Positions 46,310 through 55,240 of a DNA stretch of 64,000 nt are shown here, piece after piece. The notes beneath the pieces are model-generated. The model searched no databases and was not told the origin of the DNA. It was given only the letters and a program-made list of their open reading frames with translations. Where the stretch lies: positions 19,047-83,046 of the forward strand of contig NZ_QZVR01000014.1 of NCBI RefSeq assembly GCF_003660455.1. Reading direction: 5' to 3'. Source of the stretch: Nocardioides ferulae. GTDB taxonomy: Bacteria > Actinomycetota > Actinomycetes > Propionibacteriales > Nocardioidaceae. Numbering within the stretch: the first letter of the stretch is position 1; every line of letters starts with the position of its first letter. The position numbers were made by a program, and so were the translations under genes.

Positions 46310-47488
46310 CTATCCCAAGGGCAGGGACACATAGCCGCGGATGGGGCCGGAGCGGAGTCGAACGGCCGAGTCCAGGTCGACATCCCAGTCCGGCTGGCGG
46401 GCCAGGAGCGTCTGCAGGGCGATGCGCGCTTCGAGACGTGCCAGCGCCGCGCCGAGGCAGAAGTGGATCCCGCGTCCGAACGCGACCTGCCGTTCTGGTG
46501 CGCGATGCAGGTCGAACTGATCCGCCTTGGCGAAGACTTGGTCGTCGCGGTTGGCGGATCCGAACAGAAGCAGCACGGTCTGGCCAGTCGCCATGTCTTG
46601 TCCGTGCAGGTCGACCGGGCGGGTCAGGGTGCGCGAGAGGCCCTGGACGGGGGAGTCGTAGCGCAGCAGCTCTTCGACGGCGCCGGGGACGAGGTCTGGG
46701 CGGTCCGCCAGCTGCCGGCGGCTATCGGCATGCTGAGCGAGCACGACCGCGCTGTTGGAGAGCAGGTTCGTGGTGGTCTCGTGTCCGGCCACGAGCAGCA
46801 GCAGGCAGAACCCGAGGAGTTCCTCCTCGGTGAGGCGTTCGCCGTCGGCGTCGGCCTGGACCAGCGCGCTCATGAGGTCGTCCTGCGGGCGCGCGCGTCG
46901 TTCCGCGAGAAACCCTGAGAAGTACTCGTACAGCGATGCGGCGGCGTCGAGTCCGGGGCCGAACTCGCCACGGGTGGGGTTGGACTGGATGAGGGTGGTG
47001 GACCAGATGCGGAACCGGTCGCGGTCGGCCCGTGGTACGCCGAGCATGTCGGCGATCACGATGGCGGGGAGGGGGCCGGCGAATCTGGAGACGAAGTCCC
47101 ATCCGCCCGAATCTGGGGACTCGTTTAGAAGGTCGTCGACGATGGTGTGGATGTGCGGCTCCAGTGCGTTGATCCGCCGGGGGGTGAACGCCTTGCTGAC
47201 GATCTTGCGCAGCGCGGTGTGCCGCGGCGGGTCCGTCATGATGAGCATGGGCAGGAACAACTGGGTCATGTCCACCCCGGGAGGGGTCGGGAAGATCCCC
47301 GACGCCGAGGAGTACGTCGCCGGGTCGGCGAGAGCTGCGCAGACGTCGTTGTAGCGGCTGAGCACCCAGGTGTTCGCCTGCACCGACCAGTAGGCGGGGG
47401 CTTCATTGCGGAGCTCTCGATAGATGGGATAGGGGTCGACGATGATGTCGGGATCGAACGGGCTGTAGGTCAGTTGCTGACTGCTCAT
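46310..47488 (-). CDS. Cytochrome P450 (class using ferredoxin)
   Basis: A 392-residue P450. The heme-cysteine region FGRGIHFCLGAALARLEARIAL, the I-helix LLLVAGHETTTNLL and the ExxR-containing VEELLRYDSPVQ are standard. In contrast to the CYP152 P450 at the start of the window, this one has the oxygen-activating Thr and should need a ferredoxin and a reductase, which are not nearby. The start at 47488 has GGAGAG 6 bases upstream; an ATG at 47512 is also possible. A palindrome lies in its promoter region. Confidence 0.9.
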   Translation of the reverse strand: MSSQQLTYSPFDPDIIVDPYPIYRELRNEAPAYWSVQANTWVLSRYNDVCAALADPATYSSASGIFPTPPGVDMTQLFLPMLIMTDPPRHTALRKIVSKAFTPRRINALEPHIHTIVDDLLNESPDSGGWDFVSRFAGPLPAIVIADMLGVPRADRDRFRIWSTTLIQSNPTRGEFGPGLDAAASLYEYFSGFLAERRARPQDDLMSALVQADADGERLTEEELLGFCLLLLVAGHETTTNLLSNSAVVLAQHADSRRQLADRPDLVPGAVEELLRYDSPVQGLSRTLTRPVDLHGQDMATGQTVLLLFGSANRDDQVFAKADQFDLHRAPERQVAFGRGIHFCLGAALARLEARIALQTLLARQPDWDVDLDSAVRLRSGPIRGYVSLPLG

Positions 47489-47655
47489 CGGCACTCTCCA
47501 GGTGGTGTTCATCGTGTGCCTTCTGCGGAGGCGCCCGTCCACGCCGCTGCACTCCTGTCGGGGACTGGCGCAACTCGCCTGAGGCTTGCTGCGAAGGTGG
47601 TGATTCCCATCAGGCCAAGGACCCCAGAGGCAAACTCTCGTTTGCAACGGCGCGT

Positions 47656-47672
47656 TTGTACTGCGAGTACAA
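47656..47672. promoter_or_regulatory. Palindrome upstream of the P450 gene (TTGTACTGCGAGTACAA)
   Basis: A perfect 7-3-7 palindrome 168 bp before the P450 start. Symmetry and size fit a binding site for a dimeric TetR-type or GntR-type repressor. No regulator gene could be tied to it; the TetR gene at 48458 is the nearest. Confidence 0.5.
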
Positions 47673-47786
47673 CACACCCAACCGCTCAGGTCGAGACCCC
47701 TGTCGGAGTCGAGGGTCGTCCGCGGCTTGGCTCAGAGCGGCCACCGAGCAGGTTGGCGGTCGTCGGCGGCCGCCGACGGTGGGCCG

Positions 47787-48248
47787 TCACGTTCGCCGCG
47801 CGGCTCGTCTCATGATGAGACCGAGAGCTGCTGTGACGGCGATCAGATCCTGGCTCATCAGCGCGGCCGGCATTCCCAGGATCCGCTGGGGGATGCGGTG
47901 CTGATCGTAGGGTGAGGTGTCGGGTATGAACAGGGTCAGGTTGAAAGGTGCCCAGCGGGCGATCGGCAGTAGTGCGGCGGCGGTGATGAGTCGTTCAGAG
48001 GAGGGGTCGTGCGGCCGGCGGCTATGCAGCAGCCAGAGCGCCACGAGTCCTTCCGTTGTCGCGCTGACGACCTCCGACGTGCCGTGCCAGCGGGCGTGTG
48101 GCCCGTACTCGGGGCCGAAGGTATGGCGGCGGTTCCAGTCTGCGAGCCACGGAAGCGTGGCCGAGGCGACAATGGATCCAGCAATCAAACGCAGGCCAAA
48201 GCTGGCCACCCCAGCGTGGGCCCCAGGGACCGGCCAGCCCTCGTTCAC
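47787..48248 (-). CDS. Hypothetical small membrane protein
   Basis: A 153-residue protein with about four hydrophobic segments (GLRLIAGSIVASATLPWLA, VVSATTEGLVALWLL and two more), ending MRRAARRT. It is transcribed in the direction of the P450 gene with about 300 bp between and diverges from the TetR gene. Family not recognised. Confidence 0.6.
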   Translation of the reverse strand: MNEGWPVPGAHAGVASFGLRLIAGSIVASATLPWLADWNRRHTFGPEYGPHARWHGTSEVVSATTEGLVALWLLHSRRPHDPSSERLITAAALLPIARWAPFNLTLFIPDTSPYDQHRIPQRILGMPAALMSQDLIAVTAALGLIMRRAARRT

Positions 48249-48457
48249 AACGAGCTCCTTCTGTCGTCGGAATGCCCCCTTGGCTCAGCTCGAGACTCGG
48301 CTGGGGCCGCTACTGCGCCGACGCCAGTCGGCAGCCATGCGACTCATGGTGCCCAGAAGCGTCGGCCTCATGCCGCCGACCGTCGGTGCGTTCGTCGCCC
48401 GGGACCCACTTCCGTGACTCGCGTTGGCCGGTCGGCTGCCGCGACTAGGAGGGGTGA

Positions 48458-49111
48458 ATGTGCGCGATGGGCAATCTTGCCTGTTCGGCAATCGCCTGGG
48501 AGGCTGGTGCCGTGATCGAAGGCCTGAGGGGGAGGAAGCGCGCGGCGACCGCGCAGGCGCTTGCCGAGGCTGCCTTCCACCTGGCGAAGGAACGCGGCCT
48601 GGGCGGGTTCGTGATAGACGAGGTCGCGGAGATGGCTGGGTACTCGCGCCGTACGTTCGCGAATCACTATCCCTGCAAGGAGGCGGCGGTGGCAGCAGTC
48701 GCCTACGCCGGTATCGAGGCTGCCGCCGACGCACTCGAGGACGTGTCGGAGGGCCGACCGTTGCTGGATGCGGTCGAGGTCGTGCTGCGGCTGCAGCTGA
48801 CGACGACGGGGCTGTCCCGGATGCGGGAGGTCTTGACGTTGGCGCGGGCGTATCCCTCATTGGAGCCCCACGTGTACCACGTCCAGCACCGGATGCGGTT
48901 GGAGGTCGAGGAGCGGATGGTCTCCGTGGCGGCGGGACGCTATCCGGCTTCCTATCTCACTCTGCTCGTCGGCGCCGTCTACGGCATGGTCTCCTCCGCG
49001 CTCGAGGGGCTCGTCGACGTCCGCCTTCCTGGCGATCTGCCGAGTCGCGACGCCGTGGAGTTCGACGAGTTCTTGACCGAGGTCTTCATGCATCTCCGTA
49101 CGGGCTTCTGA
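48458..49111 (+). CDS. TetR family transcriptional regulator
   Basis: A 217-residue repressor. The HTH lies in ATAQALAEAAFHLAKERGLGGF, then IDEVAEMAGYSRRTFANHYPCKE, and the rest is the helical ligand domain. It precedes an MMPL transporter by 34 bp in the same direction and is probably its local regulator. RBS AGGAGGGG just before the ATG. Confidence 0.85.
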   Translation: MCAMGNLACSAIAWEAGAVIEGLRGRKRAATAQALAEAAFHLAKERGLGGFVIDEVAEMAGYSRRTFANHYPCKEAAVAAVAYAGIEAAADALEDVSEGRPLLDAVEVVLRLQLTTTGLSRMREVLTLARAYPSLEPHVYHVQHRMRLEVEERMVSVAAGRYPASYLTLLVGAVYGMVSSALEGLVDVRLPGDLPSRDAVEFDEFLTEVFMHLRTGF

Positions 49112-49145
49112 CCCGCACGCACATCAATCCCGAGGAGCAGCCCCA

Positions 49146-51512
49146 ATGTCCACGTTCTTGTACCGCCTCGGCCGCGGCTGCTACGGCAGGCCCTGGCCAT
49201 TCATCGTGGGGTGGGTGTTGGTGCTGGCTACAGTGGTGGCTGCGTTGGTGTTCAACGGGGTGAAGGTGACCTCGGAGATGAAGATCGACAACACGGAGGC
49301 CCAACAGGTCCTGGACCGCGTCGCCGCGGAGCTACCGCAGGCTTCGGGCGGCCAGGCCAGCGTGGTGTTCACCGTCCCGGACGGTGAACGGTTGGAGACA
49401 CCGGAGAGGATGACCGCGCTCGCCGAGACCGTGCGGAAGGTCTACGAGTTGGAGCAGGTCGTCAACCCGGCTGACTTGAGCCAGGGCCAGGGTCAGCCGT
49501 CGGCCGGACCGGAAGCCGCCCCACCGGGGAACGCGCAGGGTGCTGCTGACTCGCAGCCTCAGCAAGCCGATGGGCCAGACCCGGCACCGCCGCCGTATCG
49601 GCCGCTGGTCCTGGATGGGGCGCCGGTGCCGGGTGTGCTGGTCTCGACCCGGGCGCCGGTGGCGCTGTTCCAGTTCCAGTTCACCGTGCCGTCCACGTCC
49701 CTGACAAACGAGCAGGTCTCTGCGGTGTTGGAGGTGGTCGAGGATGCCGAGCAGGGAACCGGTCTGCAGGTACTGCCCAGCGACTCGTTGAAGGCGATCG
49801 AGATCCCAGTCGGCGCCGCCGAGGTGGTCGGGCTCGCGGTCGCGGCCGTGGTCCTCGTCCTCACACTCGGCTCGCTCATCGCCGCCGGCCTCCCCTTGGT
49901 CACCGCCTTGGTCGGCGTCGGGGTGGGCGTGGGGACGGCCTTCGCCTTGTCGACGTCGGTGGAGATGAACACCGCCACCCCGGTCCTGGCGTTGATGATC
50001 GGCCTCGCCGTGGGTATCGACTATGCGTTGTTCGTGGTCAACCGGCAGCGGCGACTGATCATCGACCGCGGCCTGGACGCCCGCGAGGCAGCTGGCCGGG
50101 CCGTTGGGACCGCGGGCAGCGCCGTGCTGTTCGCCGGTCTCACTGTGCTCGTGGCGCTGGTCGCGCTCACCGTCATCGGCATCTCGATGCTCACCACCAT
50201 GGCCCTGGTCGCCGCGGCCACGGTCCTGCTCGCCGTCCTCATCGCCCTTAGCCTGTTGCCAGCCCTACTTGGGCTGATCGGAGAGCGGATCGTCTCCGCC
50301 AAGACTCGGGCCAAGGGACACAGCCAACGAGGGGATGGCCAGGGCGCCCACTCTGTGGCGGACCGGTGGGTCAAAGCGGTGCTGCGGTTCCGCTGGCCGG
50401 TGATCCTCGGTGTGGTCGCGGTCCTGGGCATGGGAGCTGCCCCCGCAGCAAGCATGGACCTGGGATTGCCGACGGGCGCGACCGCGAACACCGACACGGC
50501 CGCCCGGCAGAGCTACGAGCTGGTCACCCTGGGGTTCGGAGAGGGGTTCAACGGGCCGTTGCTGGTGACCGTGGAGTCCTCCAAGGGCGCTGCCGTGGAC
50601 GCCCAGACCCTGGGGGCGGTCACGCAGCGATTACAGCAGCGCGATGAGGTGGTGGCCGCGGTACCTGTGGGAACCAGTCAGGACGGGCAGATGGCGGTGC
50701 TCAGCGTCATCCCCACCTCGGGCCCCGATGACGAGGCCACCGCCGACCTCGTCAAGGCCCTTCGTTCACCCAGCTCGGCTGTCGCGCAGGAGTATGACGT
50801 CGAGGTGGGTGTCACCGGCTTCACCGCGATTGGCATCGACATGTCCGACCGACTCGCCGAAATCGTCCCGCTCTACCTGGCCATAATCGTCGGCCTGTCG
50901 CTGCTGATTCTGCTGGTGGTCTTCCGGTCACTCGTCGTACCGATCCAAGCCACGCTCGGTTTCCTACTCAGTATCCTGGCCACCTTTGGGGTGACCACCG
51001 CGGTGTTCTCTTGGGGGTGGCTCGGCTGGCTGGTGGGGATCGACACCGGCGGGCCGTTGTTCAGCTTCATCCCGGTCATCGTTACCGGGATCCTCTACGG
51101 GTTGGCGATGGACTACCAGGTCTTTCTGGTCTCCTCGATGCGCGAGTCCCACGTTCATGGCCACCACGGCGAAGCCGGCGTGGTGCACGGCTTCGACCAG
51201 GCCAGCCGAGTCGTCGTCGCCGCCGCGGTCATCATGGTCTCAGTGTTCGCCGGTTTCATCTTCAGCCACGACGTCATGATCAAGCAGATCGGGTTCGCGC
51301 TCGCGGCCGGCATCCTTATCGACGCCTTCTTGGTGCGCATCACGTTGACTCCGGCGCTGATGGCACTGTTCGGCGACAAGGCTTGGTGGCTACCGCGCTG
51401 GCTGGACCGGCTCCTGCCCGACCTCGATGTCGAGGGTGACCGGCTCCTGCGCATGCTCACCGACCATCAGGACAGCGAGGCGACGCCACGTAACGAGTCC
51501 ATCGGCAAGTAG
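49146..51512 (+). CDS. MMPL family RND-type exporter
   Basis: A 788-residue membrane transporter. It has the MMPL layout: one N-terminal membrane helix, a large extracellular domain with a Pro/Gln-rich insert (about residues 110-145), five helices with GLAVGIDYALFVVNRQRRL (conserved GxxxDY of the proton path), a second extracellular domain, and another set ending with GILYGLAMDYQVFLVSSMRE. Substrates are usually lipids or drugs. TetR upstream controls it most likely. RBS GAGGAG. Confidence 0.93.
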   Translation: MSTFLYRLGRGCYGRPWPFIVGWVLVLATVVAALVFNGVKVTSEMKIDNTEAQQVLDRVAAELPQASGGQASVVFTVPDGERLETPERMTALAETVRKVYELEQVVNPADLSQGQGQPSAGPEAAPPGNAQGAADSQPQQADGPDPAPPPYRPLVLDGAPVPGVLVSTRAPVALFQFQFTVPSTSLTNEQVSAVLEVVEDAEQGTGLQVLPSDSLKAIEIPVGAAEVVGLAVAAVVLVLTLGSLIAAGLPLVTALVGVGVGVGTAFALSTSVEMNTATPVLALMIGLAVGIDYALFVVNRQRRLIIDRGLDAREAAGRAVGTAGSAVLFAGLTVLVALVALTVIGISMLTTMALVAAATVLLAVLIALSLLPALLGLIGERIVSAKTRAKGHSQRGDGQGAHSVADRWVKAVLRFRWPVILGVVAVLGMGAAPAASMDLGLPTGATANTDTAARQSYELVTLGFGEGFNGPLLVTVESSKGAAVDAQTLGAVTQRLQQRDEVVAAVPVGTSQDGQMAVLSVIPTSGPDDEATADLVKALRSPSSAVAQEYDVEVGVTGFTAIGIDMSDRLAEIVPLYLAIIVGLSLLILLVVFRSLVVPIQATLGFLLSILATFGVTTAVFSWGWLGWLVGIDTGGPLFSFIPVIVTGILYGLAMDYQVFLVSSMRESHVHGHHGEAGVVHGFDQASRVVVAAAVIMVSVFAGFIFSHDVMIKQIGFALAAGILIDAFLVRITLTPALMALFGDKAWWLPRWLDRLLPDLDVEGDRLLRMLTDHQDSEATPRNESIGK

Positions 51513-51725
51513 TGGGCCCGCGCCCCCAGCCAGCACGAGAGTGCACTCAGGGCGCGCGCACGAGGGGCTGGTTAGCACCACCGTCAGCCGTCAGCCGTCA
51601 GCGGTACCAGCGGCCAACCTCACCATGTGTGGATGCATGTCCACTCCCCGCCGTCAGGGAGAGCGCTCGCCGACCGCGTTAGGCAGACGCTCGCTGTGGG
51701 ACGTCATCTCCGCCCGCTCGCACGC

Positions 51726-52058
51726 TTATCGAGGCGGCCGCGGTCGGCGGTGGCCCCGGGGCACCCTCGGCCGCCTGCCCCGGTGAAGTTCGTTCACCGG
51801 GGCAGGGCACTGAAGTCGCAGGAACTCCTCGACCTCGCGCAGGCCGCGCGCGACATCTCTGTCGACCCGGCTCGCTCGTCGTTGCTCTCGCCGCGCAATC
51901 CAGTCACGATCCCATTGCTGCCAGGCGCGGTAGCCCCCGCACCCGATCAGCCAGCAACTCCCAAAGGCGACCATTCCGCCATAGATCCACCACACCGTAT
52001 GCCACACGGCGTCCGAGAGCAGGTCCGCCAATGGCCGCCAGACAGGCCCGAAGTACAT
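51726..52058 (-). CDS. Small membrane protein with a charged C-terminal tail
   Basis: A 110-residue protein: a hydrophobic stretch (residues about 20-45, VWWIYGGMVAFGSCWLIGCGG) and a basic helical tail ending RGHRRPRPPR. The start ATG has a Gly-rich ribosome site. An operator-like palindrome lies 57 bp upstream of its start, which suggests regulation by the nearby TetR. Function unknown. Confidence 0.5.
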   Translation of the reverse strand: MYFGPVWRPLADLLSDAVWHTVWWIYGGMVAFGSCWLIGCGGYRAWQQWDRDWIARREQRRASRVDRDVARGLREVEEFLRLQCPAPVNELHRGRRPRVPRGHRRPRPPR

Positions 52059-52114
52059 GGGTCACCCCCGCCGGACGCGGACGGGTCGAGAGGAGCGCCC
52101 GGATCCCCGTAAGC

Positions 52115-52140
52115 CTACATGCAGGCGCGCATGCATGTAA
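52115..52140. promoter_or_regulatory. Operator-like palindrome, second copy
   Basis: CTACATGC - 10 bp - GCATGTAA. The same half-sites and spacing occur next to the TetR gene that starts at 54421, so both are probably targets of one repressor. It lies 57 bp upstream of the small membrane-protein gene. Confidence 0.55.
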
Positions 52141-52594
52141 GCCCCCGACGGGTGAGGCGGCCCCTCGCCTAGGTGGGGCTATCCCAGGGTGCCCGCCGGC
52201 GAGTTCCTCCGCGCAGGCAGAGCGCGGCGGGCTGGCTCGGGTGGAACGCTGGGCCAGGCTGGGCCGGGCTGGGCGGCCCGGCCGGGAGGCGCCGGCTCCC
52301 TTGCGATTCCCTGAGGGGCCGGGCCTCTTGTCGAGATTCTGGGCGCCTGCGGCCGGCGCGGATAACGATGCCGTGGAGTCGGTCGACTATCCGGGTTGGT
52401 GCTTGGGCCGGTGGTGCTCTGGTTGTCGCGACCGGGCGCTCGGGAAGAGACCGGTGTTGCTGCGATCTGCAGCGGACGCCAAACCAAGATGATTGACTCG
52501 AGAAGTCGCGAGCGAGGGCAGTCAGGTGACCACCGACGTCGCGGCAGACCTGGCGACGGTTCTTCAAGGCGCCGGAAGGGCACGGGGCTGGGGA
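52141..52594. other. Region without a supported gene
   Basis: No open frame has both a plausible start and consistent coding bias here. At 52248-52276 there are four near-repeats of GCTGGGC in a row, a low-complexity GC-rich tract. The only other feature is the operator just before it. Confidence 0.6.
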
Positions 52595-53176
52595 TCAGTG
52601 TGAACGTACGCCGTCGAGGACCAGGGTCGTCACCGCGCTCGCGAGGCGCTCCTGGTCCAGGTCCTGGGCGCTCACGAGGTAGGACAGGGCGCTGATGGTG
52701 ACCGCACCGAAGACCGCCATCGCGACCGACCCCGGGTCGGGCACCTGACGCAGCGAGCCGTCAACTACGCCGTCTTCGATCAGCGACTGCACTGGCTGGT
52801 AGTAAGCCGAATGGATCATTGCTGCGATCTCAGGAATCCGGCCGGCCCGACCGAGCTCGCCCACCAAGGCCCGGCAGACCGCCGGTTGCTCGGCCATCAC
52901 CCGCAGCTGGGCCCGGATAACCTCGGCTAGCCGGGCCGCTGCGGATCCCTCCGACTCAACCGCGATGGCCACTTCGTCGGCGACGCGATCCAGGGCGTCG
53001 CGGAACAAGAACGCGAGGATCTGCTCCTTGCCAGCGAAGTAGTAGTACAGCGTCGCCTTGGGGATGGTGGTGGCAGCCGCGATGTCTTCCATCTTCGTCT
53101 GGTCGACACCGTGCTCGGCGAACAGCTCGGCCGCAGCACTCAACTTGACGGCAGTGTGACTGGGAACAGTTCGCAT
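52595..53176 (-). CDS. TetR/AcrR family regulator
   Basis: A 193-residue repressor. HTH: KLSAAAELFAEHGVDQTKME and DIAAATTIPKATLYYYFAGKE. The C-terminal helical ligand domain lacks a recognisable family signature. It is separate from the second TetR gene that starts at 54421 on the same strand; the target is not apparent. Confidence 0.85.
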   Translation of the reverse strand: MRTVPSHTAVKLSAAAELFAEHGVDQTKMEDIAAATTIPKATLYYYFAGKEQILAFLFRDALDRVADEVAIAVESEGSAAARLAEVIRAQLRVMAEQPAVCRALVGELGRAGRIPEIAAMIHSAYYQPVQSLIEDGVVDGSLRQVPDPGSVAMAVFGAVTISALSYLVSAQDLDQERLASAVTTLVLDGVRSH

Positions 53177-53316
53177 CGAAGCCCTCCAGAGTGATTGGAC
53201 TGAGAGACTAGATCGGCTGCGGCAACCTCCGGTTGCGACGGTGCACGGTGAGCCCTGGGAGGCGGGCGAGGCGCAGGTTCTGTTGGCGCGATTGTGCCTC
53301 GCATCGGAGCTGGGGC

Positions 53317-53817
53317 TTAGTCACTAGGCTGCGTCGTGGTGCCCTGAGCAAAATGCTCCGCGCCGACTTTGACGAAGACAGCCGTCGAAGAGACGACAGC
53401 GCTACCGCCCGGCCCGATCCCGCTGGCGGTGAGGAACAGCTTGCGTCCGTCTCGGCGGGCCACGTCGGCTCTCAGGTGGTACGTCGTTCCGATGAGTACC
53501 GGCGCCAGGTATTCGATCGTCAGCTGGCGGGTGACCGCCGGCCCGCCCTCGAGGAACAGCAAGCAGCCGTAAAGGTCGTCGACAACGGTAGCGACCGCGC
53601 CGCCATGGACAATGCCGGGCGCACCTACGTGGCGGGCGTCGAACTCATGCCATGCCTCGACGCCGTCGCCCTCTCGAACGGCCCGGAGATGATGCCCGTG
53701 GGGGTTGTGCGGCCCGCACCCCAGGCAGTGGTCGTGGTGGACCGGCAGTTCGGCGCCGTCGGGGTAGCCAACGAACTTCTCCGACCACATAGCCAGCAGC
53801 GTATGCATGTCAGCCAC
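53317..53817 (-). CDS. PaaI-type hotdog thioesterase
   Basis: A 166-residue hotdog-fold acyl-CoA thioesterase. The stretch GIVHGGAVATVVDDLYGCLLF, with the HGG motif and a catalytic Asp, and YLAPVLIGTTYHLRADVARRDG are typical. A CxxCGPHNPHGHHL segment near the N-terminus may be a metal site. The final 8 bp of the TetR gene overlap its start, so it is the second gene of a leftward operon. Confidence 0.8.
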   Translation of the reverse strand: MADMHTLLAMWSEKFVGYPDGAELPVHHDHCLGCGPHNPHGHHLRAVREGDGVEAWHEFDARHVGAPGIVHGGAVATVVDDLYGCLLFLEGGPAVTRQLTIEYLAPVLIGTTYHLRADVARRDGRKLFLTASGIGPGGSAVVSSTAVFVKVGAEHFAQGTTTQPSD

Positions 53818-54421
53818 GCGGGGCTCCCTGCAGACGCAGTGCCCAGGCAGTGAGAGCCTCCGCCTGCCGAGGGCCTGGATGGGGAGTCAACAGTCCGCTG
53901 ACTCCTCTTCCGAGGAGGAGGTCGAGGGTGAGCCGGATCTCTGTGGGGTCCGCGGTGACGTAGGTGCGGCAGATCTTGGCCAACTCGGCGTTGACGCGGT
54001 CTTCGGCCGGAACGAGATGGTCCCGCAGGGCCTGATGCGCCCGAGCGGCAACCCACAACTCCAGGCTCGCGGCGTACAGGGGCCCAGAGAGCGCCTCCGC
54101 CAGCAACCGTAGAGCCGTCTCGCGCTGCTCTGCGCCCCCTACACCTTGGGCTCCGGTGGAAGGGGGCCCAAGCAGCTCCATCTGCTCTCGGACGCGGCGT
54201 AGGCGCTCCTGCGCCAAGTGCTCGACGGCGGAGACGACCAACTGGTCGCGGGTTCCGAAGTGGTGCAACTGTGCACCACGTGAGAGGCCCGCCCGGGCCG
54301 CGACCGCGGCACTGGTGGTTCCCGCATATCCGAGTTCCGCGAGGCATGACACGGTGGCATCGAGCAGCGCTCGCCGTGTTGACGCCGAGCGCTCCTCTTG
54401 CCTTCTCACGTGGACGGGCAT
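53810..54421 (-). CDS. TetR family regulator, operator-linked
   Basis: A 203-residue regulator with HTH in LLDATVSCLAELGYAGTTSA and AAVAARAGLSRGAQLHHFGT. A large palindrome lies just before its start, and a second copy is 2.3 kb away upstream of a membrane protein. It overlaps the thioesterase gene by 8 bp and so controls its own operon, most likely. The ligand may be an acyl-CoA or fatty acid, inferred from the thioesterase. Confidence 0.85.
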   Translation of the reverse strand: MPVHVRRQEERSASTRRALLDATVSCLAELGYAGTTSAAVAARAGLSRGAQLHHFGTRDQLVVSAVEHLAQERLRRVREQMELLGPPSTGAQGVGGAEQRETALRLLAEALSGPLYAASLELWVAARAHQALRDHLVPAEDRVNAELAKICRTYVTADPTEIRLTLDLLLGRGVSGLLTPHPGPRQAEALTAWALRLQGAPRG

Positions 54422-54430
54422 GCTCAGAGA

Positions 54431-54456
54431 CTACATGCGTGCACGAACGCACGTAG
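54431..54456. promoter_or_regulatory. Operator-like palindrome at the TetR start
   Basis: CTACATGCGT - 6 bp - ACGCACGTAG, 10 bp per arm with one mismatch, directly upstream of the TetR start at 54421. It is a likely autoregulatory operator. The outer 8 bases and spacing are shared with the site at 52115-52140. Confidence 0.7.
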
Positions 54457-54680
54457 CTGCGCGGTACTTGGGCCGGCGGGTAGCGGGTGGATGTGGCACG
54501 CCTGTCAGTTCTGCAAGGTCGATGGCCGATGCGGCTGTCGGGCGGTGTCTTGGCGGGCGCCGCGTGTCCGGGCGTCCACCTCCACAGCGGCCCCGACTGT
54601 GCGCAGAGTGTGCTTCCGCCCCTCGGCGAAAACCTCCGCGTGGTCTGCCCATGGAGGGCCTCAGATGTCACACTCGCTGG

Positions 54681-54851
54681 GTGGTCACAAGGAATCAGGC
54701 GGTGTGGGTGGCCCCCGAGGGGGACGGCGATTGGCTCGAAGCCACAGTCCTAGAACTGGGCACAACGGTTGCACTCGTGCGACTTGCCGACGCCTTACAT
54801 AGTGAGTGGGTGCCGCTCACCCGTGTCGTCGACAGCCCACCCGGCCCATGA
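54681..54851 (+). CDS. Small Tudor/SH3-like hypothetical protein
   Basis: A 56-residue protein from GTG: VVTRNQAVWVAPEGDGDWLE, then ATVLELGTTVALVRLADALH and SEWVPLTRVV. The strand pattern with a Trp and Glu/Val-rich strands resembles short SH3/KOW-like domains. No clear ribosome site; it may be a real small gene or the remnant of one. Confidence 0.4.
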   Translation: MVTRNQAVWVAPEGDGDWLEATVLELGTTVALVRLADALHSEWVPLTRVVDSPPGP

Positions 54852-55038
54852 GTGGTCCAACGAGCTGGCCGCATTGCGGGGAGGCGGGGCACGCTCAACT
54901 CGACCGCCGAAAGGTGCTCGGTGTTGCCCAGACCCGTGCCAGGGCGCCCCTGCATCGCCGACTCCCCAGGCCCGGCTTTGCAGGCCAAACTCGGTTGAGG
55001 TGAGCTGCGCGATGCAGACGCGGTCAGCAGGATAGAGG

Positions 55039-55240
55039 TCAGCTCGGCGGATGGGGCTCGAAGCGGAGGCCCCTGCTGCGGATCGTCGTGATCAGGTGCG
55101 GGTGACGAGGATCGTCACCCAGCTTGCGGCGCAGCCAGCCCAGGTGGACATCGATGGTCTTGGAGGAGGTCCAAAACGTGGTGCCCCAGACATCGCGCAT
55201 GAGCTCCTCGCGGGTGACGATGTCCCCGGCGCGAGAGATG
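55039..55240 (-). pseudogene. C-terminal half of a winged-helix (OmpR-type) regulator
   Basis: Reads AGDIVTREELMRDVWGTTFW, then SSKTIDVHLGWLRRKLGDDP and TIRSRGLRFEP. This is the recognition helix and wing of a Trans_Reg_C effector domain. The other half lies at the far side of the insertion sequence; removing the element and one 8-bp duplication restores the frame across HALISRAGDIVTREE. Confidence 0.85.
55233..55240. repeat. Target-site duplication, left copy (GAGAGATG)
   Basis: The 8 bases flanking the left end of the IS256-type element; identical to 56737-56744. The preceding C is also shared, so the duplication may be 9 bp. Confidence 0.85.

Noticed and set aside
51585..51603. Tandem CGTCAGC repeats after the MMPL gene
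   Set aside because: Three copies only, no gene or structure connected; likely low-complexity DNA.
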